Shown one piece after another: positions 34,140 through 46,194 of a stretch of 64,000 nucleotides of DNA (the first letter of the stretch is position 1; the number at the start of each line of letters is the position of its first letter). Origin of the DNA: Cephalopachus bancanus (taxonomy: Eukaryota; Chordata; Mammalia; Primates; Tarsiidae). A program made the translations under genes and the position numbers. The stretch lies in the NCBI GenBank assembly GCA_027257055.1, contig JAPVLO010000885.1, positions 496,001 to 560,000 of the forward strand. The letters are read 5' to 3'. The notes beneath the pieces were generated by a model, which worked only from the letters and a program-made list of their open reading frames with translations, was not told where the DNA came from and made no database searches.

Positions 34140-35045
34140 ACAGAACACTTCTGTGTCCAAAATGTGTGGGGATTTCTCACCATCAACATTCAATTCTTCA
34201 ATGGACACCAAATGGGTATCCTATAATTTTAACTCAATTCCTACACTATCTATCTGGAGATAGAATCAGATCCTGCTGACTGAGGACTCAGTCCCATAAG
34301 ACTTTCCTCCCACTTCAGATTTCAGTCACAAATTGTAGGTTGTAACCTACACTTCTGACCAACTAGCTATAAATCAGGAATTCCTATGACTACCTCCTCT
34401 TTAATCAATTGGCTAGAGTGACTCACAGAACTCAGAATCACTTTATTTAAATTTACTCATTAATTATAAAGGATATTACAAAAGGTACAGATGAATGGCT
34501 AGTTAGAAGCGATATGTAGGGCAAAAAATGTGGGAAGGAACATAGAGTGACTGTGCATTTTCCAGGCATACCACCCTCCTGACACCTCTATGTGTTCAGC
34601 AATCCAGAAGGTCTTTGAACTTTGTCCTTTTGGGTTTTTATGAAGGCTTCATTCTATAGGCATGGTTAACTACATTGTTGGCCATTGGTGATCAACTCTA
34701 TTTTAGTTCCTTTCTCCTCACTGGAAGTCGGGAGGGTAGGATTAAAAGTTCTAAACTTCCAGTCACATGGTTGGTTACTTTGTAACCAGCCCCCAACCTG
34801 AGGTTATCTGGAAGCCCACCAAGAGTCACTTCATTATAACAAAGCTGTTTCTATCACCCTGGAAATTCCAAGGGATTTAGGAACTGTATCAGATGGTTCT
34901 ATCACTCAGGAAATTACAAAGGTCTTAGGAGTTCTATCTCAGGAACTGGGATCAAGGATCAAATGTTCAAACAAAAGGTTCCTCGTAGTATTTCTATCAA
35001 CAAGGGTTTTTAGGAACTCTATGTAAAGAACTGGGGGCAGAAACA
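34140..35045. mobile_element. Probable solo LTR of an ancient ERV
   Basis: A block more GC-rich than its neighbours, with phrases familiar from an ancient mammalian LTR: 'gagtgactcacagaactcag', 'ttataaaggatattac', 'ccttttgggtttttatg', 'ggccattggtgatcaact' and 'ccaagagtcactt'. The repeated phrase 'ctatcac-c-ggaaatt' at about 34850-34915 is typical of its end. Family, strand and exact ends are uncertain, and no target duplication was found. Confidence 0.6.
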
Positions 35046-35092
35046 CACACAAACATACAAAACACACACACACACTCACACACACACACATT
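35046..35092. repeat. (CA)n microsatellite
   Basis: An interrupted run of CA units, 'acacacacaaacatac' then 'acacacacacacactcacacacacacaca'. Confidence 0.85.
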
Positions 35093-36689
35093 TCTCCTTA
35101 ATTCACAGTATTACGCTCAAATTTCCATAGTATCTGTTTTCTTTTGTTATTATACCAGTTTTGTTTTTAATTCAGTTTTCTTAAATGTATGCTTTTATTT
35201 CCTTAGTGATTCCAGCTCATCCCTTCTGTTGTCACATCATGCTTTTCCTGACTATACATTTCTGATTTGTGATCTTTCTTTATAAATGTGATTGAGTCAT
35301 TATTTTAAGTCATTTGCTTTATTGAAACAGTCTGGTGAATGCTCCTTCATTTCTAAATTTTGCTGCTCTTTTCTCTATTTTTCTTATGACATTTCTGTGT
35401 CAATGTCAAGCCAGTTTTTAAAATATTGTTCATCACTGAATGAGTTGGATTTTCTTAGACCAATTTGTAGGCTGGATGGAGTGGGGGCCACTGTAGTCCT
35501 CTAAGTTTTATACCCAGAAAATTTCTTCTTTACCATCACAGAGCAGATAACTTCTTGCAAATATGGCTTGTGCTTTTTCATCTGGCTCTGTATCTTATTA
35601 CATTTGAAATAAATTGGGTTTCACTCTGCTAACCCATTTCTCACACCTAGTTTTCAGCAAAAATACCATTTTTGCAACTTACAGTGAATATCTATACTTC
35701 AGGAAGTTGTTTGTAATGATATTTTCTTAAATATGCTACCACTGGACTAGCATCTCAGTCTTCATATTTCTTGTCTTCATTTCCTCCCTTGTAGCTTTTA
35801 ACTGATCCATGAATTATATCTGTCTCATGGTCTTTTGGAAACTGTGGTTTGAGGGCCATGTACTTGTTGGAATCTCCTCTTCTTTTTCTGCTATAATAGG
35901 AGGGAAAAGGCAAAAATAAGAGCAGACATTCCTAAGTTTTTTCTGATTTAATGATGATGCAGCAACTCCCATCTAATGGGTTCTACTTGCTCTTTGACGT
36001 CTTTCTTAAATATTTTGAAAGAATAAACAAGATATAAAGAAGTGATTACAGATAGTGAGAAAACAAAAAGATACATTTGTTAAAATTGCTGAGATTTGTT
36101 GAGTGCTCATTTGTTTTGCATGAGCACATATGTAAGGCAATAGATACCTATCTAATTGGTTGTTTGATGCTCATTTGCAGGGCAAGATTTTGAGCATTCA
36201 GATTTAAATGTTTTGGAGTTAATATTGTTGCAAAAGAGGTGAACTGTAATGACTATGTAATCCTAATAGGAAAAGGGGTTTTAGTAAGAGGGAGGAACAG
36301 TAAATGTCTGTAAGTAATATTGGAGAGCAAGGATACCGGTAAATCCCAATCTCTGAGTTATGTTGATTATGAAAGGAAAACAAAAGCGTCCACTTCAGAT
36401 GATGGCAGGAAAAGGAGGAATTTTTCAGGAACTACCAAGTTTCACTTCAGATAAGTAAATGAAGGTGACATTCAGAGAAGCTGCAAATATAGAGCAGTTT
36501 TCTGATCATGGAAAAGAAGTTTCTAAAACCAAAGGGAGAAGATAATAAGGAACTACTCTGAGTGACTGAGGAGCATCTTCTAGCCATCTCCAATTCTCAG
36601 TGTTTCTTAATTTTCCCAATTGTGGCTAGGGAAATATGCCTGAGTGGATACTATTGGGGTCAGAAGTTCAATGGGACATACTTAATAGG
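35093..36689. other. AT-rich DNA, LINE-like first 550 bp, then unclassified
   Basis: 35150-35650 shows T-rich wording ('gtcatttgctttattgaaacagtctgg') that resembles a decayed minus-strand LINE. From 35650 to 36689 I see nothing I can name. Confidence 0.3.
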
Positions 36690-36825
36690 TGGTAGAATTG
36701 GACAAGACACATAACCTCTCTAAACCTGTATTGTCTTGTTTTCATAGTGCACTTGTGAAGATTGAGAGATCACACATATAGAAAATAGCAAGCACAAAGC
36801 CTGGCATATAGTAGGGACATCAAAT
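36690..36825 (+). repeat. MIR SINE fragment
   Basis: 'cataacctctctaaacctgtat', 'acttgtgaagattgag' and 'gcacaaagcctggcatatagtaggg' follow the 3' half of MIR in order. Confidence 0.65.
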
Positions 36826-37222
36826 TTTTGTATCTTCTTTCTTTCTCATTCAGTTTGGTAGCCTCTGCAGGCTTTATTGACAAGCAGTAGGGGATCTCTT
36901 TAATAAATTCCAGTGAGGTCTGTCTTTAGGTCTTCTCTTCCATGGGCTGCTATTTAGGCCACTTTCTTTCTCATTCCCTTTCAAAGATGCAGTCTTCCTT
37001 TTCTATTTTTTAAAATAATTGAGCATGGGAGCATCACAGCCTCTTCCTCCAATATTTTCCACTATAGAAATTATAGGAGTATATAAATTTACCATGGAAT
37101 GAAATGTTATTCCCAGGGACAATGGTCTGAGGCACATATGTCAGTATTACTCTGCCTTCAAAAATCCAAATTCCTCAAAGTTCTACAGTATAATTATGTA
37201 AGGTTTAATATTAAGAATTAAG

Positions 37223-37517
37223 CCTGAGTACGGTGACTCATGCCTGAAATCCAAGCACTTTGGAAGGTCAAGGAGGGAGGACTGCTTGAGCACAGGAGTT
37301 TGAGACCATGCACAGCATAGTGAGATTTTGTCTTTACAAAAAAAAAAATCAAAATATTAGCTGGGTGTGGTGACATGCATCCGTAGTTCCAGCTACTTAG
37401 GAGCTGAGACAGAGGATCACCGGAGCCGAGGAAGTCAAGGCTGCAGTGAGCTGAGATTATGCCACTGCACTCCACTGGGCAACAGGGTGAGATTCCCTAC
37501 ACAAAAAAGAAAAGAAA
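37223..37517 (+). mobile_element. Alu SINE, old (J-like) dimer
   Basis: Both arms are present on the plus strand, with a 10-bp target duplication AAGAATTAAG at 37213-37222 and 37518-37527. It keeps the ancestral left-arm spacing (ACTCATGCCTG), has an ordinary right arm ('gcagtgagctgagattatgcc') and lacks the hairpin of the young copies. It therefore represents the ancestral Alu type. Confidence 0.93.
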
Positions 37518-37527
37518 AAGAATTAAG

Positions 37528-39234
37528 TTGGGTGGCAATTTTAAACATAGTTCAGTATTGAGCAAAGTGTACTCTCATTATTTGACAACTTATTAGAAAG
37601 ACACTTCAATTTATTAGTGTCTTTCCTACAATTATTTTTCCTTTGACTATTATCATAATCGGGGTATGGATGACCAAAGGCACTCCATATTGAATTGACA
37701 GGGTGCAGGCAATTAGACATTGTTGTCTTGCTGAAACATTCACTGTCAAACTGTGACAACAGCTGGTAGGGGTGAAAGATAACCTGGGAATATTTTTAGG
37801 AGATCAAATATGAAGTCTTTCTTTGAGTGTGATAGATGTTGTTTATAGATCCCTTGAGGAGAAAATGTCTCTCTCAATATGACTTAAATGCTTAATCTCT
37901 GTACTATGCTGAGAACACTGTCCAGGCTAAACAAATCATGTCCTTTTATTTCATTTATATGCAACTGAACAAAGAGTTACCATTCTAGCAGCATTTAAAC
38001 ATTTAAACCTGACATGTCTCTATGCAGCAATGTCTCTTTCTATTAGCTGTAGATAATATAGTATATAATTATGCAATACAATCATGTACTGTGTTTGTAG
38101 TCTCCTCAGATAGAAGGGTGCTGAGTTATGCCAAATGAATCATGTAAAACACATATAGATCCTTTGCTAATCGGCCAATTGTCAGGTACTAAAATTCAGA
38201 GGAATAAAAGGGCATACTAATTTTATATTTGCAAAATCTCTATTTTTTTTACTGGTTCATAACCTTCTAAAATAAATATATACATCGACCAGATCCAGAG
38301 CACAGCTATGCCATCTGTAACATTGAATGCATTCTGAATTATCACCTTCACATTATTTTCATAGATTACTATGGCGTTGTTGTGGGGAGTGGCCCACTTG
38401 GTTTCAGAGTAGAATGACAGTTTCTTATCCAAGAGTGGCTAGGAGCACAGGGGATGATGGTAGGGGTATGGAGGAAGGATGGAGGAAAATTGGAGCAAGT
38501 CACACAATAATGACATGTTTGTTAGGAGTAACTGCTGCATTATGGCAAACTATCCTCTGTATTAGAAAAGGTAATACAGGTACATCATATCAGGAAAAAG
38601 AGTGATGAGAAATGTATTACATGATTTCTAAGGCACATAGACTTTTGATTTTTTCCTTTTTATAAAATGCATCCAAATCCAATGAGCTAACCTCTGAATG
38701 GATTTCCTTTTAGTTATTCTGAATTATGAATTCTGAGTACCAGATGCTAAATCAGAGGGAACTTCCCCGCTGATGATTGCCAGTTGAACAACAAAGCTCT
38801 TCAAAGCAGGTTGGATCTTTTCTCTGCAAACTGTTCATTTTATTTAACTACATCACTGTATTACTAAGATGTAGAAGGGTATTTTTCTTATTGAAATGCT
38901 AGCAGCTCTATCTACACAACTAACTGCTGACTGGTATCTCACAAAATGTTCCCCAATTTTCACACCTCAAGGAAAAAAAAAATTACCTTGAGTTGAACTT
39001 TAAAAGTAAAAAGAAAGCTATAACTCAGAACCTTTGCTATATTTGGGCTGTACTTTGACTTTCTCCATGTTACCAGAAGCAGAGATTTATATTTTTCCTC
39101 AAAGTCTGTGCAAATAAATGTTCCCCTAAAAATGGTAAATAAAATAGAGAGGTCACACAGACAGAACGTTTTCATCTTATGCAATTGATAGAGTCAAGCT
39201 GGATCATTGCTTTAGTTATGTGTTTCTCTTTTTG
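37528..39234. other. AT-rich DNA with no recognised feature
   Basis: I see no gene or nameable repeat. The purine-rich block near 38440-38500 ('ggggatgatggtaggggtatgg') is the only compositional change. Confidence 0.35.
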
Positions 39235-40165
39235 TATGTGTGAATAAAATGATTCCTTTTTATTGACACATAATCGTACACATGATATTTTGAAACATGA
39301 ATACAATGTATAATGATGAAATCAGGGTAGTTAGGATGTCTATCATTTCAAACGTATCATTTCTTTGTATTGGGAACATTTAAAATCATCTCCTCTAGCT
39401 ATTTTGAAATATACAATACATTATTGTTAACTATAGTCATCCCACTGTGCTATCAAACACTATAACATATTCCTTCTATCTAACTATATGCTTGCATTCA
39501 TTAACCAAACTCTCTTTATCCCACTCCACCTTTCCTAGCCTCTCTGGTAACCATCATTCACTCTCTACCTCCATGAGATCAATTGTTTTAGCTCCCACAT
39601 ATAAATGAGAACATGTGGTATTTGTCTATGTCGATCTTATTTCTCTTAACATAATGGCCTGCAGTTCCATCCATATTGCTGCAAATGACAGTTTCATTCT
39701 TTTTATAGCAGAATAGTATACCGTGACATATATATCATATTTTACTTACCAATTCATCACTGATGCACATTTAGGTTGATTCTACATCTTGATTGTTGTG
39801 AATAATGCTGCAATAAACACAAAGGTGCAGATATCACTTTAATATACTGATTTCCTTTCCTTTTGGATAAATATCCCTTTTCTTTTGGATAAATACCCAG
39901 TAGTGACATTGCTGGATCATACAGTAGTTTTATTTTTAGTTTTTTGAAAAACCTCCTTGCTGTTTTTCATAATGACTGAACTAATTCACATTCCCACCAA
40001 CAAGTGTGTGAGAGTTCTTTATTCTCTGCATCCTCACCAACGTTTGTTGTTTTGTGTCTTCTTTATAATAGTCTGAGGTGCGTTATTATCTCATTGTGAT
40101 CTTAATTTGTATTTTTCTGATGCTTAGTGATATTGAGCATTTTTTCACATACCTGTTGGCCACTT
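39235..40165 (-). mobile_element. Old L1 3' end
   Basis: Minus-strand view of an L1 3' region: 'ttttattgacacataatcgtac', 'ttaactatagtcatccc', 'gctcccacatataaatgag', 'aatggcctgcagttccatcc' and 'aataatgctgcaataaacac'. It is abruptly joined at 40166 to a plus-strand L1 3' end. A short plus-strand L1 piece at about 40467-40500 may be an inverted part of this element. Confidence 0.85.
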
Positions 40166-40466
40166 GTACGTAACTTCACAGCGACCTGGATGGAATTAGA
40201 GTATATAATATTGAGTGATCTCTCACAGAAACAAAGAGCTGAGTGTCACGTGTTCTCACTCATAAGTGGACCTTGAACAACTACCGTATTACTATAAGAA
40301 AAGGATTGAAAGTGGTGGGAAACTGTGGGAAGGGGGCTGGGGAGGTAGGGAGGTAGGATTGACAGTAGTCGATATCTGCCTGGGGAAAGGCGGGAGCACA
40401 CCTCATCGATAAGGGTACCTGCACAGTGAATATTTGTATACCAAGCCCTGAATAAAAATAAAAATA
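40166..40466 (+). mobile_element. Young-type L1 3' end, about 300 bp
   Basis: It starts 'taacttcacagcgacctggatgg', just before the end of ORF2, runs through a G-rich 3'UTR tract (40317-40360) and ends 'ccaagccctgaataaaaataaaaat'. It appears inserted into, or next to, an old L1. Confidence 0.8.
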
Positions 40467-40500
40467 GACAAGAGATCTAAACAGACATTTCTCAAAAGAT

Positions 40501-41079
40501 GTTTCTCTTTTTTCAAAAATGTAAGTAAATTGCTCTAATTTTAAGTCCTCAACAGAAATTATGACTAATAAAGTTTTTTAAACCTTACAAATGAGAAGTA
40601 AAGAGTTTTATTATTAAGTACTGCCTACCAAAGGCAGCAGCATTCATATCTTATTGTGCCAGAGCAATGAAAAGCCAATGCAGGGAAGTGCCAGAGTATT
40701 CATCATAATAAGAAATTAACTCGAGGTTACAAGAGAGGTTGATCCCAGCTTGCTTCTGTTATAAGTCCAATAGTTTCTCATCTCCCAGTTTCCTGAAATT
40801 GACTTCTTGGTGTTTGTTACTACAGCACTTAAAGAGGAACAAGAAGTCACATTTTATTTCATATTACTTTTTCTTAGAATTCACATAAGTAACTCAGTAT
40901 AGAGGTAGAGAAAAAGTAAACATGAGGAGAAAGGTTAAATCTCCAAGGAATACCCATAATGCTCCTCGCTGGCTTTGCTTAATGAGATATTTTTTAGCTT
41001 TGTGTTCTTTTAACACCTGTGCTCTCTACAGTAGTGGAGGATAGGGATGTGCTTAATTTATACTCAACACAACCTAGAT
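40501..41079. other. AT-rich DNA with no recognised feature
   Basis: No gene, RNA or repeat that I can name. Confidence 0.35.
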
Positions 41080-41230
41080 CAGTAAATTACAAACTGAGAT
41101 CGGGTCCCAGAGATAATCTGTGTAAGAATCACTGGGATGCTGGTTAAAAATAAAAACTCCAAAGCCAAACCCAAGAACTACAGAAATAAAATCTCTTAGA
41201 ATAGAGTTCAAAAACCTTTCTGAAGGTGGT
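41080..41230 (+). mobile_element. MER5-like hAT remnant
   Basis: 'gtgtaagaatcactgggatgctggttaaaaat' followed by a degraded 'agccaaacccaagaactacag' resembles the non-autonomous hAT element MER5. It is strongly diverged. Confidence 0.5.
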
Positions 41231-42189
41231 GAAGAAAAAAGGAGCAGACATAAGCAACTTTGTAAAATCGTGTTTTGACTAGACAACGTTAAGCTAAAGA
41301 CAAAGCAAAACAAAAAAAAACTTACAAAAGTACCGGACTCTGGCTGGTAAACTTATGTGTCAAAATGAAATAAATTTTTCTGTATACTAGGTTTGAACGA
41401 ATGAGTAACTATATTGTAGATTACACAAGCCAGGTTTCACACTGTCAGAAAAAGAAGTTACAAGTAAGCAAGAGAAGAATGCTAGAATGAGCCCCGTGGT
41501 GCTATATTAGACTTGGAGACATCAGTATGAACTCATGTTTATTTTAATATATATGCATATATACACACACACACAATTAAATGAGTAAATATAGATGTGT
41601 ACGAATACATCAGTTAGCACATCTATAAATATTTTCTAGCTTTGTCCTCTGAGAGGGTTTAGAAGCTATGACACCCCAGTCATAAGGAGCACACCTAGCA
41701 ACCATACATTTCTAAATCTATTTTCCAATAAAAGAAGCCAAAAATATATGGAGAAATGGTTTATTCTATGGCAGGGAAAATATAAGACATATATGTAGTA
41801 GTACCTTGGCACATGAAAGTAAGGACGTGTTCAAGAAAAAAAGGAATAGGAAAAGAACACAAGACTCAGTCTAAAAGAACTCCCAATGGCCAAAGATGGA
41901 ACAATTTGAACAACAAAATGAATAACAATATTGTATTATAACCCCTCAAATAAAACAAATATCTATAAGTGCATATGATATTAAAAAATAATGGATGTGA
42001 AGGGATAAATCTTCCTTATGGAAGAATTCCAATTACTAAATGTAGAAGAAATGAGGGAACTAGAAAATCACCATTAGAATACCATAACAATTCCTATAGA
42101 CAATATCGATGGATGAATGCTCAAATTAGTGAGTGAGACTTTAAGAAAAAGGACAATATGTATATAAGCTCAAAGTTTCTCCCAAAAAA
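41231..42189. other. AT-rich DNA with no recognised feature
   Basis: Contains a TA/CA-rich tract (41550-41575). No gene is seen. The last part may already belong to the L1M downstream. Confidence 0.35.
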
Positions 42190-43285
42190 TTTAAGTATTT
42201 TTTTTTTTTGTAACACAGGTTCACAAATTTTTGATACTCCTCCCTACAGCAGGTAGAATGTAATTTCCCTCTCCTTGAATGTGGCTGGATTTACTGACTT
42301 GTTTCTTAAGAAAATAGTATAGAAAAAGAAAAATGGTAACTTTGCCATGTAGAAATCTAGCAGGCACCACTTTGACTAGTCACTAAATCCAGCTACACTC
42401 AATCAAGATTAATGTTACTAGTATTAAGTTTTATTGGTAGTATTAACTTCCTGATATCATGCAATGAGAAAGTGATGTCACCTCTTTTTATTTAATATAT
42501 ATCCTCCAACTCTATAATCTCAGACAAAACATGAGAAAACATCAGATGATAGTGTCAAGGTCATGAGAGAAAAGGAAAAACTGAAAAACTGTCACATTGA
42601 CAGAGATTTAGGAGCCACAACAACTAAATGCAATGTAGTATCCTGAATTGGATCCAAGAATAGCAAAAGGAAATTAGTGACTAAATTTGAATATATTATA
42701 CAATCTAGTTAATAGTATTGCACCAGCGATAATTTCTTAATTTTGATTAATGTATTATGGCTTTGTATGATGTTATTAGGAAAATGTAGGTGAAAGCTAT
42801 ATAGGAAATCTCTTGTCTTATGAAAGTTCATGCAACCATAACAAAATGTCATAGACTGAGTGGCTTAAAAAACAGAAATGTATTTTCTCACAGTTATGGA
42901 TATTGGAAGACTGAGATAAAAGTGCCAGAATGGTTGACTTCTGGCATCTTCTCCTGGCTTGTCAACAGTTACCTCACTATGTCTTCACATGACCTTTCCT
43001 TTTTATATGGGCATGAGAGAAGAGAGAGCATGAGTTACTGGTGTCCTTCTTATAAGGACACTAATCCTATCAGATCAGGAACCCACCTTTATGACCTCAT
43101 TTAACCTGAATTACTTTCTTGGGGGATCCATCTCCAAAAGCAGCCACACTGGGGAGGAGGGCTTTAACACATGAATTGTGGGAGAACACAAACATTCCAT
43201 TTATAACATCTCTGTACTCTCCTTGCAGTTGCTCTATAAATCTGAAATTATTTAAAATCAAAAAGTTAAAATAAGAAATGGAACA
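42190..43285 (+). mobile_element. Ancient L1 (L1M) 3'UTR hosting a MaLR LTR
   Basis: The stretch 'aggagccacaacaactaaatgcaatgtag', 'cctgaattggatcc' and 'agttaatagtattgcacc' is the 3'UTR of an ancient L1. After the LTR at 42814-43208 it resumes with 'gtactctccttgcagttgctctataaatctgaaattatttaaaat', the L1M 3' end. The two parts join if the LTR and one TCTCT are removed. Confidence 0.75.
42814..43208 (+). mobile_element. Solo MaLR-type LTR
   Basis: 395 bp, TGTCTTATG...TATAACA. Inside are 'gactgagtggcttaaaaaacag', 'tttctcacagttatgg', 'tcttcacatgacc' and 'ttataaggacactaatcc', typical of MaLR (MLT1/MST-like) LTRs. A perfect 5-bp target duplication TCTCT lies at 42809-42813 and 43209-43213, as expected for ERV-L-type integration. 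No internal sequence remains. Confidence 0.88.
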
Positions 43286-44389
43286 CAACTTTAAGATGAT
43301 AACTTCAGAGGAGTCATTATGATGATTTCTTGTCATCAATATATGATAATCTGGTTTGTTATAATATTTACTAGCCAAATAAGATCCTTAAAACTTGGTT
43401 ATGACCACTTGTGTTTTCACAAACAGTAATCTGTCCATAAGTGTTTTTTATGCTTGGTAGTATAGCAGAAACATGACTTTAGTTGTGGAACACATAAGTT
43501 GCTAACAGAGAACTAAGAAGTGACATTTTTATTAATGTATTATAAAATGTTATATGTATACCAATAAATAGACATCAATGAGGCAATGGATTGCAAAATC
43601 TCATTTTGACAGCAGCCCAGCTCTCCAAGGTCAGTGAGTAATAAGAAAAAAGTGTCAACCATTTAAGAGAGAAAATAATTTCTGAAGTTTATTCCTGTTG
43701 CCTTTTCATCTCCTATAAACAAACACACACAGAGTAAAAATGCAAACGAACAAATTTCAGTGGTTTGTTAATAATCGGTCTGCAGCGAATTAAACCTGAA
43801 TTCATTCTGTTATATGTTTTTGGCAGTTTGGAACGCTATATATTTTAGTTTTTCTCTATTCCCTAAATGCAGATTGCTTGATGGTGTGTAAGAGAGCTAA
43901 TTAGATATAAATACCAACCAGCACCCAAATAACAAGGATCATAATGATCATACAGTGAACAGCTGTGCCATTCGATAAATTGGTTTCTTTTCTAATACTG
44001 CAGCAATTCAAACATTTTCTAGCTCCAAAAATGTTTTTCCCCTTCATAGGCCAGATTCAATAAAAAAAAAGAAGTCCTGCTAATGCAAGACTTGAGAAGG
44101 TTGGAAAAATCTGAGGCTTTGTGAACTTTTGTTACAGAAGCTAGACGGAATTCTTATTGATTCTAGCCTTCCCTGATTTCTTAACTGATAGCACAGCAAC
44201 ATATCAGAGTAATGTTTATGGGCTCAGTGCAAGAAGAAATACTAGATTATAACTGAGAAATGAGAAATAAATATGTCTTCTATAAAACTGAGGACTAATC
44301 ATTTTTGTTTGGTTTGGTTTGGTTTGACCATTTTTTGTTTTGATCTATCATTGAAAAAGTTTGGGGCAGTGTTTCGGTGGGTGCCACTT
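43286..44389. other. AT-rich DNA with no recognised feature
   Basis: No gene or nameable repeat. Confidence 0.35.
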
Positions 44390-44665
44390 TAGAGACAGTT
44401 CTAAATTCTGTTTAATTCAATGCATATTTATTTAGTGCCTGGTGCTATTTTAAGTGTGCTACTAAACCAGAGAAACACTGTCCTTCCTTCCCTCAAAGAG
44501 CAAACAGTCTAGCCTGGTAAAAAGACTAAAACTCCTTAATATTATATGACAAAATAAATACAAATTGTGATTTCTTATGAGGAAAAAAAGTGGCTGGGGA
44601 GTCACCTGAGATAAATAGATCCGGAAGGCTTCTCTGAGGAAGTGATACTTAAGCTGAGACTTACT
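44390..44665 (+). repeat. Ancient mammalian interspersed repeat (class uncertain)
   Basis: 'catatttatttagtgcctggtgctattttaagtg', 'ctcaaagagcaaacagtctag' and 'aggcttctctgaggaagtgatacttaagctgagac' follow, in order, an old repeat widespread in mammals. I cannot say which family. Confidence 0.5.
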
Positions 44666-45660
44666 TTAAGCTCATGAAAATGAACCACTCCATGTTTCTA
44701 CAGAGAAGGAAGCAGCATAAATTCACATTACTTCCTTTGTGATCATAGTTACATTTTGAAGTTATGAAAAACAGTTGCCAACTTGTAGTTAAAAATCATG
44801 TTTGGATGCCTTGCTACCCTCCTAAAACTTCATTCAAATGATAGCAAAAAGATTATAGCAAGAAAGAGACAATATTAATAGGACCAAAAGAATAGGAAAG
44901 GCGATAACAAGAAATAAAATGTTGCGATCTGGAAAGCAGATGGATGAGTGGAAACTGATTTGGCAAAACCAGAAAAGCTAAATCTCATACTTGCAGTGAA
45001 GGAAGCCAGGAAACAACCAAAGGGTAGTGCCAGGATTTTCTGGAAGATGGAGGGGCTAAAAGCAAGAAAATTGGCTTTAAAATTTTCCACTCCGTGCTTT
45101 TTGACTTCAACTGGTTAACTTGAACTTACCTGACAAGTTAGAGCCATCTCTACTTCATGTAACTGGAACACTGCTAGCTACAATTTTGGAAAAATAATGA
45201 AAGTGAATTTTCTAGAGAAGGTAAAATAAAGGGTCTCTGGAATGGAAGACACTAGGTGTAAGTTAAGATTGGGCTATTGTAGACTGCTGTATTAAAAAAG
45301 GAATTATGTGGAAGTTCACATGTTGACTATTAAGAACTCCATAATTCTTCACCCATAAGAATCCAGCCAGGCCCAAATCCTACAGTAAGGAGATTAGAAC
45401 ATTCAAGTGTCCCCCAAGGAAATTATTTAGCCAGATCACACTACTATGAACCCACAGTCAACAAAAGTCATCTTCTGCAGTTAGCTTCTAATCTGTTCTT
45501 TAGAAGATTAACTATGAAGTGGCAGTCAAGAATAACTAGACGCTGGGAAAAAAGCCTTCAATACAAAAGATGAATATCAAAGCAAATAGAAATAAATTTG
45601 AAGGAAATTTATTGAACTTGAAGGAAACGGAGACTATGAATGAAAAAAATTATTTTAAAA
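44666..45660. other. AT-rich DNA with no recognised feature
   Basis: No gene or nameable repeat. Confidence 0.35.
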
Positions 45661-45671
45661 ACACTAGTCAT

Positions 45672-45955
45672 AGCCAGGCTCGGTGGCTCAGCCTGTAATC
45701 CCACGCCTTTGGGAAGCTGAGGTGAGTGGATTGCCTGAGCCCGCGGGTTCGAGACCGCCTGGGCAGCGAGACCTCATCTCTACAATAAATCAAAAAATCA
45801 GCCGGACGTGGTAGCGCGCGCCTGTAACTCCGGCTACTTGGAAAGCTGAGGCGGAAGGATCGCTGGAGCCCAGCAAGTTGAGGCTGCAGTGACCAGGAGC
45901 GGCCACTGCCCTCCAGTCTGGGCGACAGAGTGAGACTCCAACTCAAAAAAAAAAA
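45672..45955 (+). mobile_element. Alu SINE, young type
   Basis: Plus-strand dimer from 'gccaggctcggtggctcagcc' to 'gactccaactc' and an A-tail. Target duplication ACACTAGTCA at 45661-45670 and 45956-45965. It has the left-arm deletion and a hairpin with mismatches (gtgaccaggagcggccac). Confidence 0.93.
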
Positions 45956-46079
45956 ACACTAGTCACTTCAAAGAGGTAAGAGAGGTTATTAACTCATGAG
46001 AACCATTTGCTGTTTACAAAAAATTCAAAGAACAATAAATAGTTCCTAAGTTAAAAATACTTTATTGTGAGAATCTGCT

Positions 46080-46185
46080 GGGGGGGGCACACACCTCATC
46101 AACAAGGGTACCTGCATAATGACCATTTGTATACCTAACCCTGAATTGTGCCCCACTTCTTTAGAATTAACATTTAAAATAATAA
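46080..46185 (+). mobile_element. Young-type L1 3' terminus, about 105 bp
   Basis: From a G run through 'cacacctcatcaacaagggtacctgcataatg' to 'tgccccacttctttagaatt' and an (AAT)n tail (46178-46192). It is an extreme 5' truncation. Confidence 0.85.
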
Positions 46186-46194
46186 TAATAATTT

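Noticed and set aside
34140..35045. Naming this LTR as a specific family (MER21 or MLT2)
   Set aside because: Phrases look familiar, but I could not separate the candidates by eye or find its duplication, so it is listed only as a probable LTR.
38440..38500. Purine-rich GGA/GGT block as a regulatory element
   Set aside because: Only composition supports it, and it is short; no motif repeat or pairing.
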